Positions 43,203-55,033 of a stretch of DNA of 64,000 nt are shown here, one piece after another. The position numbers and the translations under genes were made by a program. Under the pieces are notes generated by a model. It was not told the origin of the DNA. It did not search any database and worked only from the letters and a program-made list of their open reading frames with translations. The number at the start of each line of letters is the position of its first letter. The stretch's first letter is position 1. Origin of the DNA: Isoetes taiwanensis (taxonomy: Eukaryota; Streptophyta; Lycopodiopsida; Isoetales; Isoetaceae); contig JAJEKV010000001.1 in NCBI GenBank assembly GCA_021234155.1, forward strand, positions 30,458,177 through 30,522,176, written 5' to 3'.

Positions 43203-45562
43203 GTGGGACATTGTTCCTATTTTTCTGAAGAACCCTAATCCGAAACGAGGCGGATTTGCCAAGAACGAAACGGAAGCAAAGTTTTTCAAAGGAGGATTTT
43301 TGCTACAAAGTTTTTTGAGGGCTTTGGGCAACTGATTCGATTGGCATATTATTGGTGACTGCCGGATTTGACATGAGCTACTTGAATCTACCTTCCTTGT
43401 CTTAGAAAACATGAGTCTATGAGGCGAATATGCTGACATATCTTATTTTCTTGCATTTGGTCATGTGCCTACCAAGACTTCTGAGCTTGGGTTTGATTGT
43501 GAAATTTGCTGAATGATGTACTATTGAATGAAAATCCGATCTTTGGTGAAGATTAGTATTGTCATTTACTTGATAAGCAATCATACAATAAGTTATAACA
43601 AGCATAAAACATTTTTGTACATGTATTATTTAGCCTAGATAGAGTAAACTAGTTTTGCAAAAAACTCTAGACATCTAAGGATTAGGCGAATACATGACAT
43701 TTCGAATGAATTCTCAACTTCCAAAAAGGAGAGAGGGAGTTCTCAAAGAGTGAATATTTCAAAATTCCAATACTTCTTAAGATTCATGATAAATTGTTAT
43801 TGAAAATTATTCTCTTTAGGAAATTTGACCTTTTTTTTTTAGCAAAAAGCACTTGATGCACTTCACTTGCAGAGCTGTCAGAGTTGTTAATATCAGCGGT
43901 AAAAAAAGATTGATCAAACTCGATTTGCAAAAATTTGCTTACTGGTTCTTGCATTATGACAGTTTTCTTGCAAGAAAATCAGAATTCCTGAGCATATTTG
44001 CATGATTTTTTGACAAACAACTTGATGCACCTTGCTTGCAGGTCTGTCAGAGTTGTTAGAAGTTGTCAGAGGTGAAAAAAAATTGCTCGAACTTGATTTG
44101 CAAAAATCTGCTTGCTGATTCTTGCATTATGCAGTTTTTTTTGCCATAAACCTAATTTTTTGAGCATATTTGCATGATTTTTTAGCAAACAATTATTCCT
44201 TATTTGCAAGTCTGTCAAAATTAGTACAGTGTCAAAAGCGATAAAAGTTGTGTACTGTTTTGTCTGCAAACTTTAGCTTGCTGCCAGGAATATTGACCAA
44301 CTTTTGACGTTGTCAGGATTGCAAATTTGAAGGTCTTCTGTATATTTTCTTGCATCAGACTTTTGAACATAAATCCTTTGGATGTCAAAGCACCCTCTGT
44401 TCTGTGAGCTCCATTATCGTTTGGGGTGTTTTAAAATTTGTTTGGACCATTGGATGAACAAATATTTCCCGTAATATTCCCTCTCACAGCCTACCAGCCC
44501 TCTATTGCAAATTAAGATGAGATCAAATCCCCCCTCTTTGACTTATCCCTCAAAAATAAACCATTCCATGGTTCAATGGGTATCAAATGGAATATGAAGC
44601 CGTACATACTGGCAAGAAATTCTAACAATCAGCATATAATTCGAACATCTTGAAACCTATAACCCATCTTATGAATTTCTAATGCATCCCTGACCTTGGC
44701 CTTCACCAGATCACCGAACTCATCGAAGAAAACAAAGGCAGAATTGGTGGGTGAAGAAGATGGGATCAATTCCGGCAGAATAGAGGGCACCCATGTCCTC
44801 ATAAGGGGCTGGTACATAACAGAGTATTTCTCTTTGAATCCAACGATGAAGCCTTCTTAATGTAGAAATCTGGGATTGAATTGGATCTTTGAGCAGATTC
44901 TGAGATACCACCTATCCAGATAAAATGCACATCGACGACAAACAGAATAGATCAAGTTAGAAAAGCTTGTTGAAGAGCCTGTTGCCAGCCCAGTGAAAAG
45001 AGTGGTCGGAACTGCATATCCATCCTCAAGAAAAACCGCCGCCTGCCTCTTGCATAGAACCAGGAAGATGAAGGAAGCCAATCGACACCTACCTAGCCAG
45101 GAATAGCAGCCTTCCTTCATCTTCGTTGGTTCTAGCCAGGAATAGCATGCCCATCTGTATTCGCCATCTGCGGCCCACCCATGTGAAGCGCAGCCCTCTC
45201 GACCACACAAATGCAGGAATCCAAACCCTAGATTCCCCTGTTTGGAATCTTGGGTGCCAGCATCAGCTTATACTGTATTTACATACGGATACAACACCAA
45301 ACCATGCAAAATCTTATGTTACAAAACTACGGTTTATGATTTCGGCAAGATAATTGAATTGGAATCATACTGATACTCGAGTTAGATAGTAAATTGCATA
45401 ATTTTGCTAAGGCCCCCTTTTTCTTGATTTGGGAAAGCACTTCTAAGTCAAACTTTGGGCTTTTTCTTTGCAATTTGTTTGCTCAGAGTGGTTGCTTGAA
45501 GCAACCTGGAGGTTCTAAACCATTGAGGTTGAAGGTTTTCCAGGAACACTTCCAGGAACACC
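43203..45562 (+). repeat. Right part of the gypsy LTR, carrying a further insertion
   Basis: The sequence follows the LTR family: GAAGAACCCTAATCC, AAAGTTTTTTGAGGGCTTTG, CTTGAATCTACC, then the block CTTGATTTGGGAAAGCACTTC...CAACCTGGAGGTTCTAAACC to an end at CCTTCAACA (45562), all matching 50100-50484. Between 44397 and 45370 about 970 bp have no counterpart in the copy at 50270. The segment 43850-44290 holds three diverged copies of a unit with TTGATGCAC, GCAGGTCTGTCAGAG and TTGCAAAAATCTGCTT. Confidence 0.65.
44397..45370 (-). other. Insertion of host-like sequence within an LTR
   Basis: Compared with the LTR copy at about 50274-50282, this LTR has 970 extra bases. The insert is richer in GC and, on the minus strand, has frames that look host-derived. 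One frame, SAFVFFDEFGDLVKAKVRDALEIHKMGYR in two parts, ends at a good GTTTCAAG donor at about 44656. Another, with FLVLCKRQAAVFLEDGYAV and LFTGLATGSSTSFSNLIY, spans about 45090-44870. The frames are not continuous. I do not recognise the source gene and could not find terminal repeats. Confidence 0.4.
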
Positions 45563-46205
45563 TTCAACAAAAGATACCCAGGGAAATCTCTTAAGGGATC
45601 CTACCTAACCCCCACATTCATTATAAGACAATCCTAGCTTTGCCTAATATTTTTCACTTTGACTTGGGGATTCTCGTAAGCCAACCTAACCTTGGATTTT
45701 TTTTTTCCCTTATCTTGCCAAGGCAAAGTACCTTTTTTTTTTCCTAATTTCTTATCTCAAACCTTTCTTGATTTTTTTGGTGACATTCCATTCATTATAT
45801 GCCTTGTATAGATAGAAGCAACATCTAATATATGGCTAAGTCACGAGTACCTCATCATATCGTGGATGTTTCAAGACTTCATATGCTAAAAATGGGGTGG
45901 TATATTACATTAACTTTAGTTAACGTTAGCTATGTTAATATGGCTAAGGGGGAACCTAGGTGCCTCATGGCACCAATCAATTGGCCTATGAGATAATCCC
46001 AATCTAATAGAGCCAAATCCTAATTGAATTGAGGGAGGACCATTTGGGGCTAAGGAGGAACAACAACATGAACCAATTACAAGAGGAGATGGATACGGTC
46101 CGAGGAGATGGCTCAGGATAGGTTGATTGATTGAGGGATATTGACCCTTGTAGGATTAGATGGATGCTAATGTGTTGTATTTGATTCTCTAATTATGCAG
46201 ATAGA
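45563..46205. other. No gene recognised
   Basis: AT-rich sequence with T runs (45695-45750), a short palindromic stretch around TTAACTTTAGTTAACGTTAGC (about 45908-45928) and no coding frame. It separates an LTR end from a minus-strand LINE. Confidence 0.5.
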
Positions 46206-47960
46206 TTGTTTTTTTCTTGAAGGACAAAAATTTTATTCATCAAAAGCAAAGTACACGAAAATAAAACTTCATCTTATAGTACAAGCATGGGCATATGCAT
46301 CAGAACTAGAGCCTCGAGCACAATTCACTTGCCCCACAAGAGAAGCCTAAGGATATGAATTAACCTGGAGCATCTGGATCCAAATAATCCATGACCTTTG
46401 CCTCAATGGGAGAGCACTTATAAGCCATCACCATTTTGGTTTGGGCACAATACATTGCTTCATATGCCTAAAGGCATCATATATTTCAATCAAGGAGGGT
46501 TTATCAATCCACTTTTCCTCCATTTGTTTACTAGGTTCCCCAATCATTTGAAAAAGTCCCTCCGTATAATTAGTGGTCTCACATTAAGAGCTTCATCTTA
46601 AAAAAGATCAGTATAAAAGTTGGTAAAGGCTTCTGAAATTTGTGACTCATTCGAATGGGTGATGCCATGATCATCAGATATTTGGGTGATATAGTTTTTA
46701 ACCAGACTATTCCTGGCAATCCTAAAGAAGAGTTTGGAATGCTCATGGTCTAGCTGGTATACATCTTAATATTGCTTCTTATAACCATCCCTTTAACTTG
46801 ATATCCTCCAAAACCCTATTATGTGTTTAATTTGACCTTCTTCCTTATGAAGAGAGCCATCATGGGATGCGACTGCCAATTGAATTCTAATCTCTTTAAT
46901 TTTCCCGAAGAAATTCAGTCTTGCAGTCTTTTTCTGTTGGTTATAATTCTTCCCCCATTTTTTAACCATCCTTTGATATGATTCATCTTTTCACTAAAGT
47001 TCTTCATTGACTGATGCTTTCCTATCTTGGAAAGGGAGAGATAAAGTTTAGTGAAGTTCTAACAGAAAGATTTGATTTGCAAAAAGGAGGTGTTGAATTT
47101 AAAAGGGGTATTCTTGCTTCTATTAGTAGTAGGGCCACCTTTAAAATCCAAGAAATATGGTTGGTGATCAGAGAGGGTACATGCTATATAAGATTTAGTG
47201 TTGGATGAGGGGATATAGATCAAATTCTGGTGTTGCAGCCATAATGCCCCAAACATATCTCTCATTGTTGGACATATTAATCTTCTTTCCAAGCTTCATA
47301 TCCCAATCAAGGGTATTGTTTAAATCTTCACCAATAACACAATTGTCAACTGGTTGGCTAGACATCCGTACATCTATTTCATTCCAAGGTCTCCCTTTCA
47401 TGGGGATCAATGGGGCCATATATATTAATGTACGTCACTAGGTTGCTTTTATGTTTGAGGACTACAGAAGACCATCAACCTGTTGGATTGACATAGGTAT
47501 TCTCAGCTTGGATCCCATACCAGAAGGTGGCTAACCCTCCCTTGGTACCATCTGCAGGGATCACGCAGGAGGACATGCAAGGCCTAATCCAATCCCCTAG
47601 GTTGCAAGAGTAAAAAAGGGGAAGCCCATGCTCCTAGATCATGATGACATTAGCTTTGAAGTCTCAGATAGAAGCAATGAATATTTTTCTCTTAACAGGG
47701 CCTTTAATCCCTCTAAGGTTTCAAGTAAGAATCCTCATAAGGATTTAGACTCGTGAGAAAAAGGAGGGAAGGAGAGGCAAATATTTATAAAATATGACCT
47801 TGGTGCCAAATGGAGATGATTTACTTCTTTGTATGTGTGATCCTGAGGGGTCAACACCTTGGATTTGATATGCTTTTAAAGATTCATAAGAGTGACATTG
47901 GTGAGATTCTACAGGGGAGTCAAGTTGAAGTTGGGGTCATCTTCCTCGGACTCTAGAATG
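46206..47960 (-). mobile_element. Degraded minus-strand L1-type LINE
   Basis: The left edge has, complemented, the typical plant L1 3' end: TTTGCTTTTGATGAATAAAA then TTTTTGTCCTTCAAG and an A run. On the minus strand at 47740-47060 there are pieces of the endonuclease domain in several frames: NLRGIKGPVKRKIF, GEDLNNTLDWDMKLG and TLSDHQPYFLDF. The RT region is largely missing, so the copy is internally deleted or heavily decayed. Confidence 0.65.
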
Positions 47961-48199
47961 ATCAGGCCATTTAAGTCTGCCAGGTTATTTTGTAAGGCAT
48001 GGAGACCCCGTTTGATAGATAGCACTTATGTGGTTTGATATGGTGATTGGATATAGACTTCTTCGTCCTGCTGGTATCAGACTTCCTTTTTTTTTCTTTG
48101 ACATTGGATCCACTTCTATATCCCCTCCTTCTCCTACTACTGTATTCGGCAATGCAACATAGAAGAGCCATGCACATGATTTGCACCCTTGACTAGCAT

Positions 48200-50484
48200 T
48201 TGAATTGATACATGTGTGCATGAGCTAATCAAGCAACAAGATTGAAGACATCCATCTTTGAAGACTCATAGAGGACATTCATGCTGAAGAACCAAGGGAG
48301 GACATTCATTGGGCATCATTGCAAGGACGTTGGAATTCAAGAAAGAAGATTTGAGCTTAAAATTGAAGACCCTTTTGTTAAAGTTTGGAAGACCCCTCAA
48401 GATTCATTGGTATATGGCTAGATCCTAGTTGTTTTAGTGCAAATTCCATTCTCCAAGGCTTCTTTCATGTCTCCCTAGTTCCTACCATCTTAATTCAACC
48501 CATTAGGCACCCTTCATACTCCATACCTCCTCTTCCCATGCTCCATTGCCATATTCCTTAGCCAAAAGTTGGCAAAGTCTTTTTTCTAGTCAAAACACAT
48601 CGCACACCCATCATTCATCCACCTTCTTGAGAAAATGCAAAAATATTCCATTAAATTTGGCTATTACAAGGGTCAAAGACCATATTCTCTCTCTTGCAAC
48701 TTTTGCGGTGAATTTAATGAAGAGATATTTCTTTAAAAAAAATAAAAAATAGCCATAGTTAAAACAAGTACTCCATTATTTTTTTAGGATTAGCCAAACT
48801 ACTTTTCCCCTTTTTCCTTGACGTAAAAGGGATTAGCCTTTCTCTATATTACAATATTTATATATTAGATCATTAATAGTCAAATAAAATAAATTCTTAT
48901 TAAAGATTTTTACAGATCGCCATCTACCATCATCGGTGATAGTACTTTTTTCAAATTATGAATTTCTATTACATATACCACGTATATATCTTAAAAAGAA
49001 TTGTAAGTGATGGCTAATATCCATCTAGATGCCCGAGTTGGTTGCATAACTTCCTTCAAGGGTTAGAGATAATTGCAATTTGATCACCGTATCTAGAAGG
49101 ATGACGTTGCATTAAATGTAGTTCAGACTATGGATGTTATAAACTATGTCGTGAGCGTCTGTTAAAAGTTTTTTAATATCATTTTATGTTCCTTAATTGT
49201 TGGTTATTCTATTGTAATTGTAGTACAATATGTCTAAAACTATAGATTCTACATTCTTTGCTTTTTCTAATTAGAAAAAATAGTCAAGTGAAAGCTTAAA
49301 GGAATGCTTAATTCAAAAGTTTCGCCAAGTCCAAATATATATAAATGTAATGATAATAATAAGTTTAACCAAATGCATATCATAAAATACTGTAAGGTTT
49401 TGAAAAATAGCCAAACCATTTTTTATGAAAAAATATATACTGTGCTTACTTTTTTTCCTAATCTTCATCGAACAATTTTGAAAAAGAAAATTTGCCAAGT
49501 TGTTACACAAACTTCTAATGTGTATATCAAGTGCCAAATGTTGTGCCAAATCATCCACATCATCTCCAAAATGCCAAGTGTCATCCACATCATCACCAAA
49601 ACATCAAATATTATGCTAAATCATCCTCATCATCAAAGTGCCAAATGTCATGTTTAATCATCCACATCAACACCCAAGTACATCCACCTCACCATACACG
49701 TGTCATGCACCTCATTACCACATCATAAAAAGTTTTGACTAGAAAAAAGTTATTTTGCCACCTTGCTTGACAGTTCATCATTCCATTGTGCCATGTCATC
49801 ACCTATTTGCCACATCATCCCATAACCCTGCCACATCGCCTAATTAGCCTCATTTTTGTGCCAAAAATCAAGATGCTCTTTTTTGCAAAAAGATTCTTCC
49901 ATCTTATAGAGCATAAAAAAAATATTTCACGTGGAAAAAAGAATGTTTGAAAAAGACCTTATTATGATCTCCAAAAAACAAAAAAAAGATTTCCAAGAAC
50001 CCTAAAATTCAGAGCAAGCAAAGATTCGGATTTTTGGCTCGATTTGGCACTCTCATGATGGCTATTTTGTCCCGATTCATGCTCCCACAAACCAAGAAAC
50101 CTAAGATAGTGCTAAAAGACAAGAAAAGAGGTCGGATTAGCCAAGATTTAAGCAAAAACAGGGGATTTTAAGAAGGGATTTTTTTATCAGAAGTTTTTTG
50201 AGGGCTTTGAGCGTTGAAATCAACTGGATTACTTTATGCTATTTTCTTGCATCCGACTTTTGAACATAGATTCTTTGGATATAAGAGCACCTTATTGAAT
50301 CGAGTCAAATAGTAAATGGCATAAGTTTTGCTGAGGTCCCATTTTTTCTTGATTTGGGAAAGCACTTCTAACTCAAACTTTGAGCTTTTTCTTTGCAATC
50401 TTTTTGCTCAGAGTACTTGCCCGAGGCAACCTGGAGGTTCTAAACCACTGAGGTTGAAGGTTTGCCAGGAATCCACCTTCAACA
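48200..50484 (+). repeat. Gypsy LTR (5' LTR of the permuted copy)
   Basis: It shares, in order with other LTRs here, GAAGACATCCATCTTTGAAGAC (also complemented at 8880-8920), TTTGGAAGACCCCTCAAG, a CATC-rich section (49540-49720), TTTTTGAGGGCTTTGAGCG and the end block ...CCACCTTCAACA at 50484. The expected spacer and primer-binding site TTTTGGAGGTTCTACCAAGAT follow. The left boundary is not sharp. T/A-rich sequence at 48720-49330 may be an additional insertion. Confidence 0.65.
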
Positions 50485-50487
50485 TTT

Positions 50488-50505
50488 TGGAGGTTCTACC
50501 AAGAT
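50488..50505 (+). promoter_or_regulatory. Primer-binding site, tRNA-Gln type (diverged)
   Basis: TGGAGGTTCTACCAAGAT follows the LTR end after three T's, matching the site at 18553 with two differences. Confidence 0.6.
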
Positions 50506-50525
50506 CCTACCTGGATCTTAAGAAG

Positions 50526-52071
50526 TAGTGTGAAAGAGTATTTTGCAAGGTAGACAAGGCCAAGGCCAAGGCCAAGGCCAAGGCCAAGGCCAAGGCTGCT
50601 GAACCAAGTGGCTCAGTGAGATTTGTGCAGAAATTAGAAGATCAAGAGGAGATTATGGCAGTCCATATAAGAGGGATGCTCAATCCAAAGGGTAAGGAAC
50701 TAGTTCAAGCCAATAAGGAAGCTAATACACCTAAAGCTAAGGATAATGAAGTCAATCAGGTTGTGCCTTGTCCTCTTGTCAAAAGTACATTAAGAAAGAT
50801 AAAGAAAGTGAGGATTTTGAGTCTTTACTAAGAATTCAAAGATTAATGTGGATTTGCTAACATTGCTCAAGATTGCTCCATCTTATAGAAAAAAGGTGTT
50901 GAATCTAGCCAAGAGAATGAAGCGGCTCTCACAAATCACATTGAAGCGTGTGCATTGACCCAAGAAGTATGATCTTGGTGCTTTCACATGTGTGGCAAGA
51001 ATTAGTAAGAAAGTCTTGACCAAAGTGTTGCTTGATGGGGGATCACCACTTAATGTGATACCCCATCACATTATGAGCTTGTGTCATTTGGAGATTGACA
51101 AGAAAGCTCCAATGGTGCTAAAATATTTCTCAAACATTAAAATCAACCACATAGGCATTGTAAGTAATATTCCAATTGACATTGATGGTATCATAGTGGT
51201 TGCTAACTTTGTCATAATGGCATTTGAAGGTGTTGATAAAAAATCAGATATCTATGACTTGCTTTCAGGAAAAAAATGGTTATCTACAGTGGATGCAAGA
51301 CATATATGGTCAAAAGGTGAGTGTACCATATCAGATGGAAGAAAAAAGGTGACTTTCTACAACAACGTTGGAGAATTTGAAGCCTTTAACTTCATTGAGG
51401 AAGATCTCTTGATTCCAAGCCCTTGTGGTGAGTATGAGCTTGCTGCCCCAACACCAATATCGGAACCTAAGTTGCCCATGGAAATCAGCACATCTCAAGG
51501 TGAAAGTATTTCTTTTTTGTGGTTTGATGGAGGAATTTCCAAAAGGTTAAGTGTTGCATCTTCTGCTGCCACTGTGAAGAACCATTCTAATAGATTATTG
51601 GCTAAAGTTGGCAGGTTTTTCTCTAATATTACCTCAAACATGGTTGAGTACAAGGCTCTCATAGCAGGCGTACAAGAGACTAAGCATTCAGGCATTACTA
51701 ACATTGTTACCTTTGGAGACTCAACTTGTTAGGTAGGTTTTGGGAGAGTATCAGGCCAAAAATGAGGATATGATTTTGCTAAGGAACAAGGTTTTAGACG
51801 AATTATCAAGCTTCAAGACTTGAAAATTGCACCATGTGCCAAGAGAACTTAATAATGAGGCTGATGCTTTGTGTAGAAGTGTTCTCCTTGAGCACTTGGT
51901 TGAGGAAGCAATCAAAGAGGAAGATTTGGAGAAAGATGACTTGCAGCATCATCTTAGTCATCAATGCAAGTGAGGAAAAGCAAGTTAACGAGATAAAAAG
52001 TTGAAAAAAATGGTCAAAGTAGAGTGCTTTATGTTGATGACATGTTTAAAGAAGAAGATGAAGGCTTTAAG
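50526..52071 (+). pseudogene. Middle gag, protease and extra RNase H of a gypsy copy
   Basis: Right after the primer-binding site, the sequence enters the middle of gag (AEPSGSVRFVQKLEDQEEI at about 50600), skipping the capsid and zinc knuckles. The protease frame 50992-51732 has LLDGGSPLNVIPHHIM and DLLSGKKWLS. It continues with no break into the extra RNase H, with FLWFDGGISKRLSVASSAA, SNMVEYKALIAG (Met-Val for the usual Met-Ala) and VTFGDST. The rest (GEYQAKNEDM-like, then VPREL-NEADAL and the acidic linker) follows in broken frames to 52071. Gag-protease and RNase H share one frame here, which shows that the ancestral polyprotein read through. Confidence 0.82.
50555..50596 (+). repeat. 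Hexamer array, seven CAAGGC units
   Basis: Seven perfect CAAGGC units encode Lys-Ala repeats in the gag frame. The homologous gag segment at about 36560 (minus strand) has only two or three imperfect units, so the array expanded in this copy. Confidence 0.95.
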
Positions 52072-52204
52072 CCGTATTTAATTAAAGTGGGACAAATCTC
52101 GAAATTTGGGACTCAGACTGAAAATGGGACTCATACTAATTTCTTTTTTTGAAATGAATGCTTGAATAGAATTTTTTCTTAATAAAGCAACAATAGCATT
52201 TACA

Positions 52205-52535
52205 AAGAACAATTCGAGAAAAGAAGAGGTGACGGTGGGAAAAGAATGGTAGGAAGGAAGGGGAGATGGAAGGGAGGGAGGCAAAGGAACAGGGGAGAGG
52301 GAGGAGGAAGGGGGCAGAGGTAAGGGAGGGGAGGGGAGAGGCACGAGAGAGGAGAGGGGTTTAGGGAAAGGGGCAAAAGTGGAGGGGAGGGATTTAGGGA
52401 AAGGAACAAAGGGGCAAAAGATGGGGCAAAGGGGGTTAGAGAGGGAGGGAGGGAGGGAAGGAGAAGATGGCGGAGGCTGGGCAAAGGGGAAGGGTTAGGG
52501 GAAGGAGAGTTTGGAGGGGGAGAGGATCTTCCCTT
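52205..52535 (+). repeat. Purine-only tract rich in GGGA
   Basis: About 330 bases are almost purely A and G on the plus strand (repeated GGGAGGGAGG, GGGGAGAGG, AAAGGGGCAAA), an extreme strand asymmetry with triplex or G-quadruplex potential. The 112- and 88-codon minus-strand frames across it (Pro/Ser/Leu only) are compositional artefacts. Confidence 0.9.
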
Positions 52536-52660
52536 CAAATAAAAACTAAATATTATAAATAAAAAAAAAAGAAATCTTATATTAAAAATAAAAATTAAAT
52601 ATTACATTAAAAAAAATTATTACTAAATTAATTAAATACTAGAATTCTCAACCTTCTCGA

Positions 52661-53314
52661 CTAGTGAGTCGAGAAGGATAAGGCCTTTGCAGAACAATAT
52701 AGCAATATAAGTTTGCCTTGGAAAAGATCATCATCTTTATGTTCTTCTTCTTCATTTAAGTTCAGATCAATATTTTCGTTAGGCCTACCAGATCCCTTTG
52801 TAAAGCCGCTCATCAAAATCTCGTCTTCAAGGAGCTTGGAAGATGCAGGATCTAATCCAACACTATCTTGTAGTTCATCCGAATCATCTGTTACCCATCG
52901 AACAAGCCCTGATTGGTACATAAAAGCCAACTCCGACACCATTTTCCAGCGCTGTGCCCTTAGCTCATCCATCTGCGAAACAGACTTCTCATTCCCTGCA
53001 TTCAAATCCAAGGAATCACCTTTAGCCCTAATTTCAAAGTCTTTAAATGCTGGAACATTTGCAGAGGAATCTTGTGCAGAGTACTCTTGGCAGGGAGTGT
53101 CCGGGCCGGGCATGGCGACGCCATAGCTAGAGCTTTGGAGATGACCATGATGGGAAGACGCCATGGCCAAAATAGTGGTGTGCAACTGGTTAGAAATCCG
53201 GAGCTGAGAGCAGACATCGAGGAGAGGACGGCGGGTGCGGCTTGAGGAGTCTTTGGCTATGGCGATTGCCCTAATCGCCGGAACTGGCTTGCATAGTTCC
53301 TCCATGGCCGCCAT
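52661..53314 (-). CDS. Host-like coding fragment with an LxLxL-type motif
   Basis: A minus-strand frame of 217 codons starts MAAMEELCKPVPAIRAIAIA at 53314. It continues through MDELRAQRWKMVSELAFMYQ and ends in an acidic segment with NIDLNLNEEEE before the stop. Residue use is that of a normal plant protein rather than a repeat. The DLNLN stretch resembles an EAR-type repression motif, but that is a short motif. I do not recognise the family. Part of it could be several exons read through. It lies inside the TIR-bounded insertion, so it is probably captured sequence; whether it is expressed cannot be told. Confidence 0.4.
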   Translation of the reverse strand: MAAMEELCKPVPAIRAIAIAKDSSSRTRRPLLDVCSQLRISNQLHTTILAMASSHHGHLQSSSYGVAMPGPDTPCQEYSAQDSSANVPAFKDFEIRAKGDSLDLNAGNEKSVSQMDELRAQRWKMVSELAFMYQSGLVRWVTDDSDELQDSVGLDPASSKLLEDEILMSGFTKGSGRPNENIDLNLNEEEEHKDDDLFQGKLILLYCSAKALSFSTH

Positions 53315-53334
53315 GGTCGCAACCTGAATAAGGC

Positions 53335-53600
53335 CTTTGAACCTGAACTAGTGAGTCGAGAAGGATAAGGCCTTTGCAGAACTAGTGAGTCGAGAAGGAT
53401 AAGGCCTTTGAGACGGATTAGGAATGAAGAAAAGACAGAATATAGAGCGTCTTTAAGCCTGAACCTTCTGTTTGCAGCCGAATATAGAGCGTCTTGTTTG
53501 CAGCCGAATCCTTCAGAACCGTCTATATTGAAAACAGAAGAGCGTCTTGTTTGCAGCCGAATCTTTCAGTCGCTGGCTCCCTGCCGAATCTTTTAATCGG
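53335..53600 (+). repeat. Short tandem repeats in the TIR insertion
   Basis: CTAGTGAGTCGAGAAGGATAAGGCCTTTG occurs, in split form, at 52658-52689, 53348-53376 and 53382-53410. TAGAGCGTCTTGTTTGCAGCCGAAT occurs at about 53483 and, less exactly, 53455 and 53540. The first unit shares AGTCGAGAA...AAGGCC with the palindromes at 55034-55392. Confidence 0.75.
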
Positions 53601-53936
53601 CCCAATATAGGCCCGGTTTTTGTAGAATGAAGACCCTGGATCCTTCTTCAGCAGTTCCTTGCATGGCCATGGAGCAGCAGGAAAGCTGAGTCTGAGGGAT
53701 CTAAAGCTCTGAAACGGCAGCACTGCAAGGGAATCAACAAGGCAATAGGAAGTGATAAATATAGAGGAGGGAGAATTAGAGTCGGACGCCATGCAGGCAA
53801 GTCCCGGAGAGGTGTTCAGTGGCGGCTTGTGCTCTTTTTGTGTGGAGGGAGATGCGCTATCGCCATCTATAGCACTGCATACTCTGTTTTTAATTCCGGC
53901 TCTTGGCAGCGGAAGATAAAGCATGACGATTAGCAA
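53523..53936 (-). CDS. Second host-like open frame in the TIR insertion
   Basis: The minus-strand frame of 137 codons includes an internal start MASDSNSPSSIFITS at about 53790 and runs to KRFGREPATERFGCKQDAL. Its end overlaps the repeated GCAGCCGAAT units. No domain is recognised. It may be a first exon belonging with the fragment at 52661-53314, or chance. Confidence 0.25.
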   Translation of the reverse strand: MLIVMLYLPLPRAGIKNRVCSAIDGDSASPSTQKEHKPPLNTSPGLACMASDSNSPSSIFITSYCLVDSLAVLPFQSFRSLRLSFPAAPWPCKELLKKDPGSSFYKNRAYIGPIKRFGREPATERFGCKQDALLFSI

Positions 53937-54518
53937 AAGAAATAAGAGTCATACCTTCTAAAAAGCTCTGCCATAGCCTTCTTGCTCACGACTCTTTCCG
54001 ATTGATTCTTTTTTTCATGTATGCCCGATCCTTCCTCCCAACTCAACCGATTTTTTTTTTTCGCATCTTTCCATGGTACTTTTCGCTGGGTGAGAACTAC
54101 ATCTTACCAGCCATAGCCAGGAGCTTCGATGCTTCGATGCTGTAGCCAAGATTTTGGGCATTCTCCATAGCCACGGCGTTAAGTGTACCAAATCTCAGCA
54201 GTGACACATGTCCTAAATCTCTCTTGTTTTCAAAGGTATGTACCAAATCCCCTCCCCCCCTTTTTTAAATTTCAAATTTCGAATTTAAGCATGGGTGGGA
54301 GAAAAAAGCGGGATATAAATTGTACGTAACAAAGAAAGGCGGGGTATAGCGTGGCCAATTATTAAAATCCTTATAGCGTGGGCTATCATTTTATTAGTGT
54401 CACCCGTATAAATATTTGAATTTTTGTCGCAAATTGATAGCATGGTTGTGTGTTTATATGTATGCTTGTATAATCATATTTTACCCCTTATGTTGACCTT
54501 AGAGGTGCTAGGCATATT

Positions 54519-54895
54519 ATTCTTATGGACCGTGTGCTAGTATGCTAATGCGTGTATTATGAAATTGTGGTAGTATAAAGTACTAATGTGTGCTAATTAA
54601 GGTGTGCTAGTATAAAAATGCTAATGTGTGCTAATACTAATGTGTGCTAGTATAAAATGCTAATGTGTGCTAATACTAATGTGTATTAATGTATAAAAAT
54701 GCTAATGTGTGCTTTGTATGGACCGTGTGCTAGTATGCTAATGTGTGTATTATGAAATTGTGGTAGTGTAAAGTATAATGTGTGCTAATTAAGGTGTGCT
54801 AGTATAAAAATGCTAATGTGTGCTAATACTAATGTATGCTAGTATAAAAACAATTGTTAAATACTAATGTGTGCTAAATACTAATGTGCTGTGAG
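54519..54895 (+). repeat. Minisatellite of TGTGCTAATACTAA-type units
   Basis: Short units (AATGTGTGCTAATACT, GTGTGCTAGTATAAAAATGCT) alternate. They are organised in two larger copies of about 191 bp, marked by ACCGTGTGCTAGTATGCTAATG at 54531 and 54722. Confidence 0.85.
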
Positions 54896-55033
54896 AAAAA
54901 CAATAAACTATGGTGTGTGAGAATAATAAACTATGGTGGAATAGATAAAATGATGCTCCGCAAAAATAATCTCTGGCCCTTGAAATTGCCTTTTTACTAC
55001 TGGTGCCTAAAACACGTGTTTTTCGCGGAGTTT

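Noticed and set aside
48200-50484. Reading the CATC-rich repeats at 49540-49720 as a CRISPR-like array
   Set aside because: Units are irregular, have no constant spacer length and occur in an LTR of a plant genome.
52078-52538. Proline/serine/leucine-rich minus-strand frames
   Set aside because: They are a direct consequence of the purine-only strand and carry no domain.
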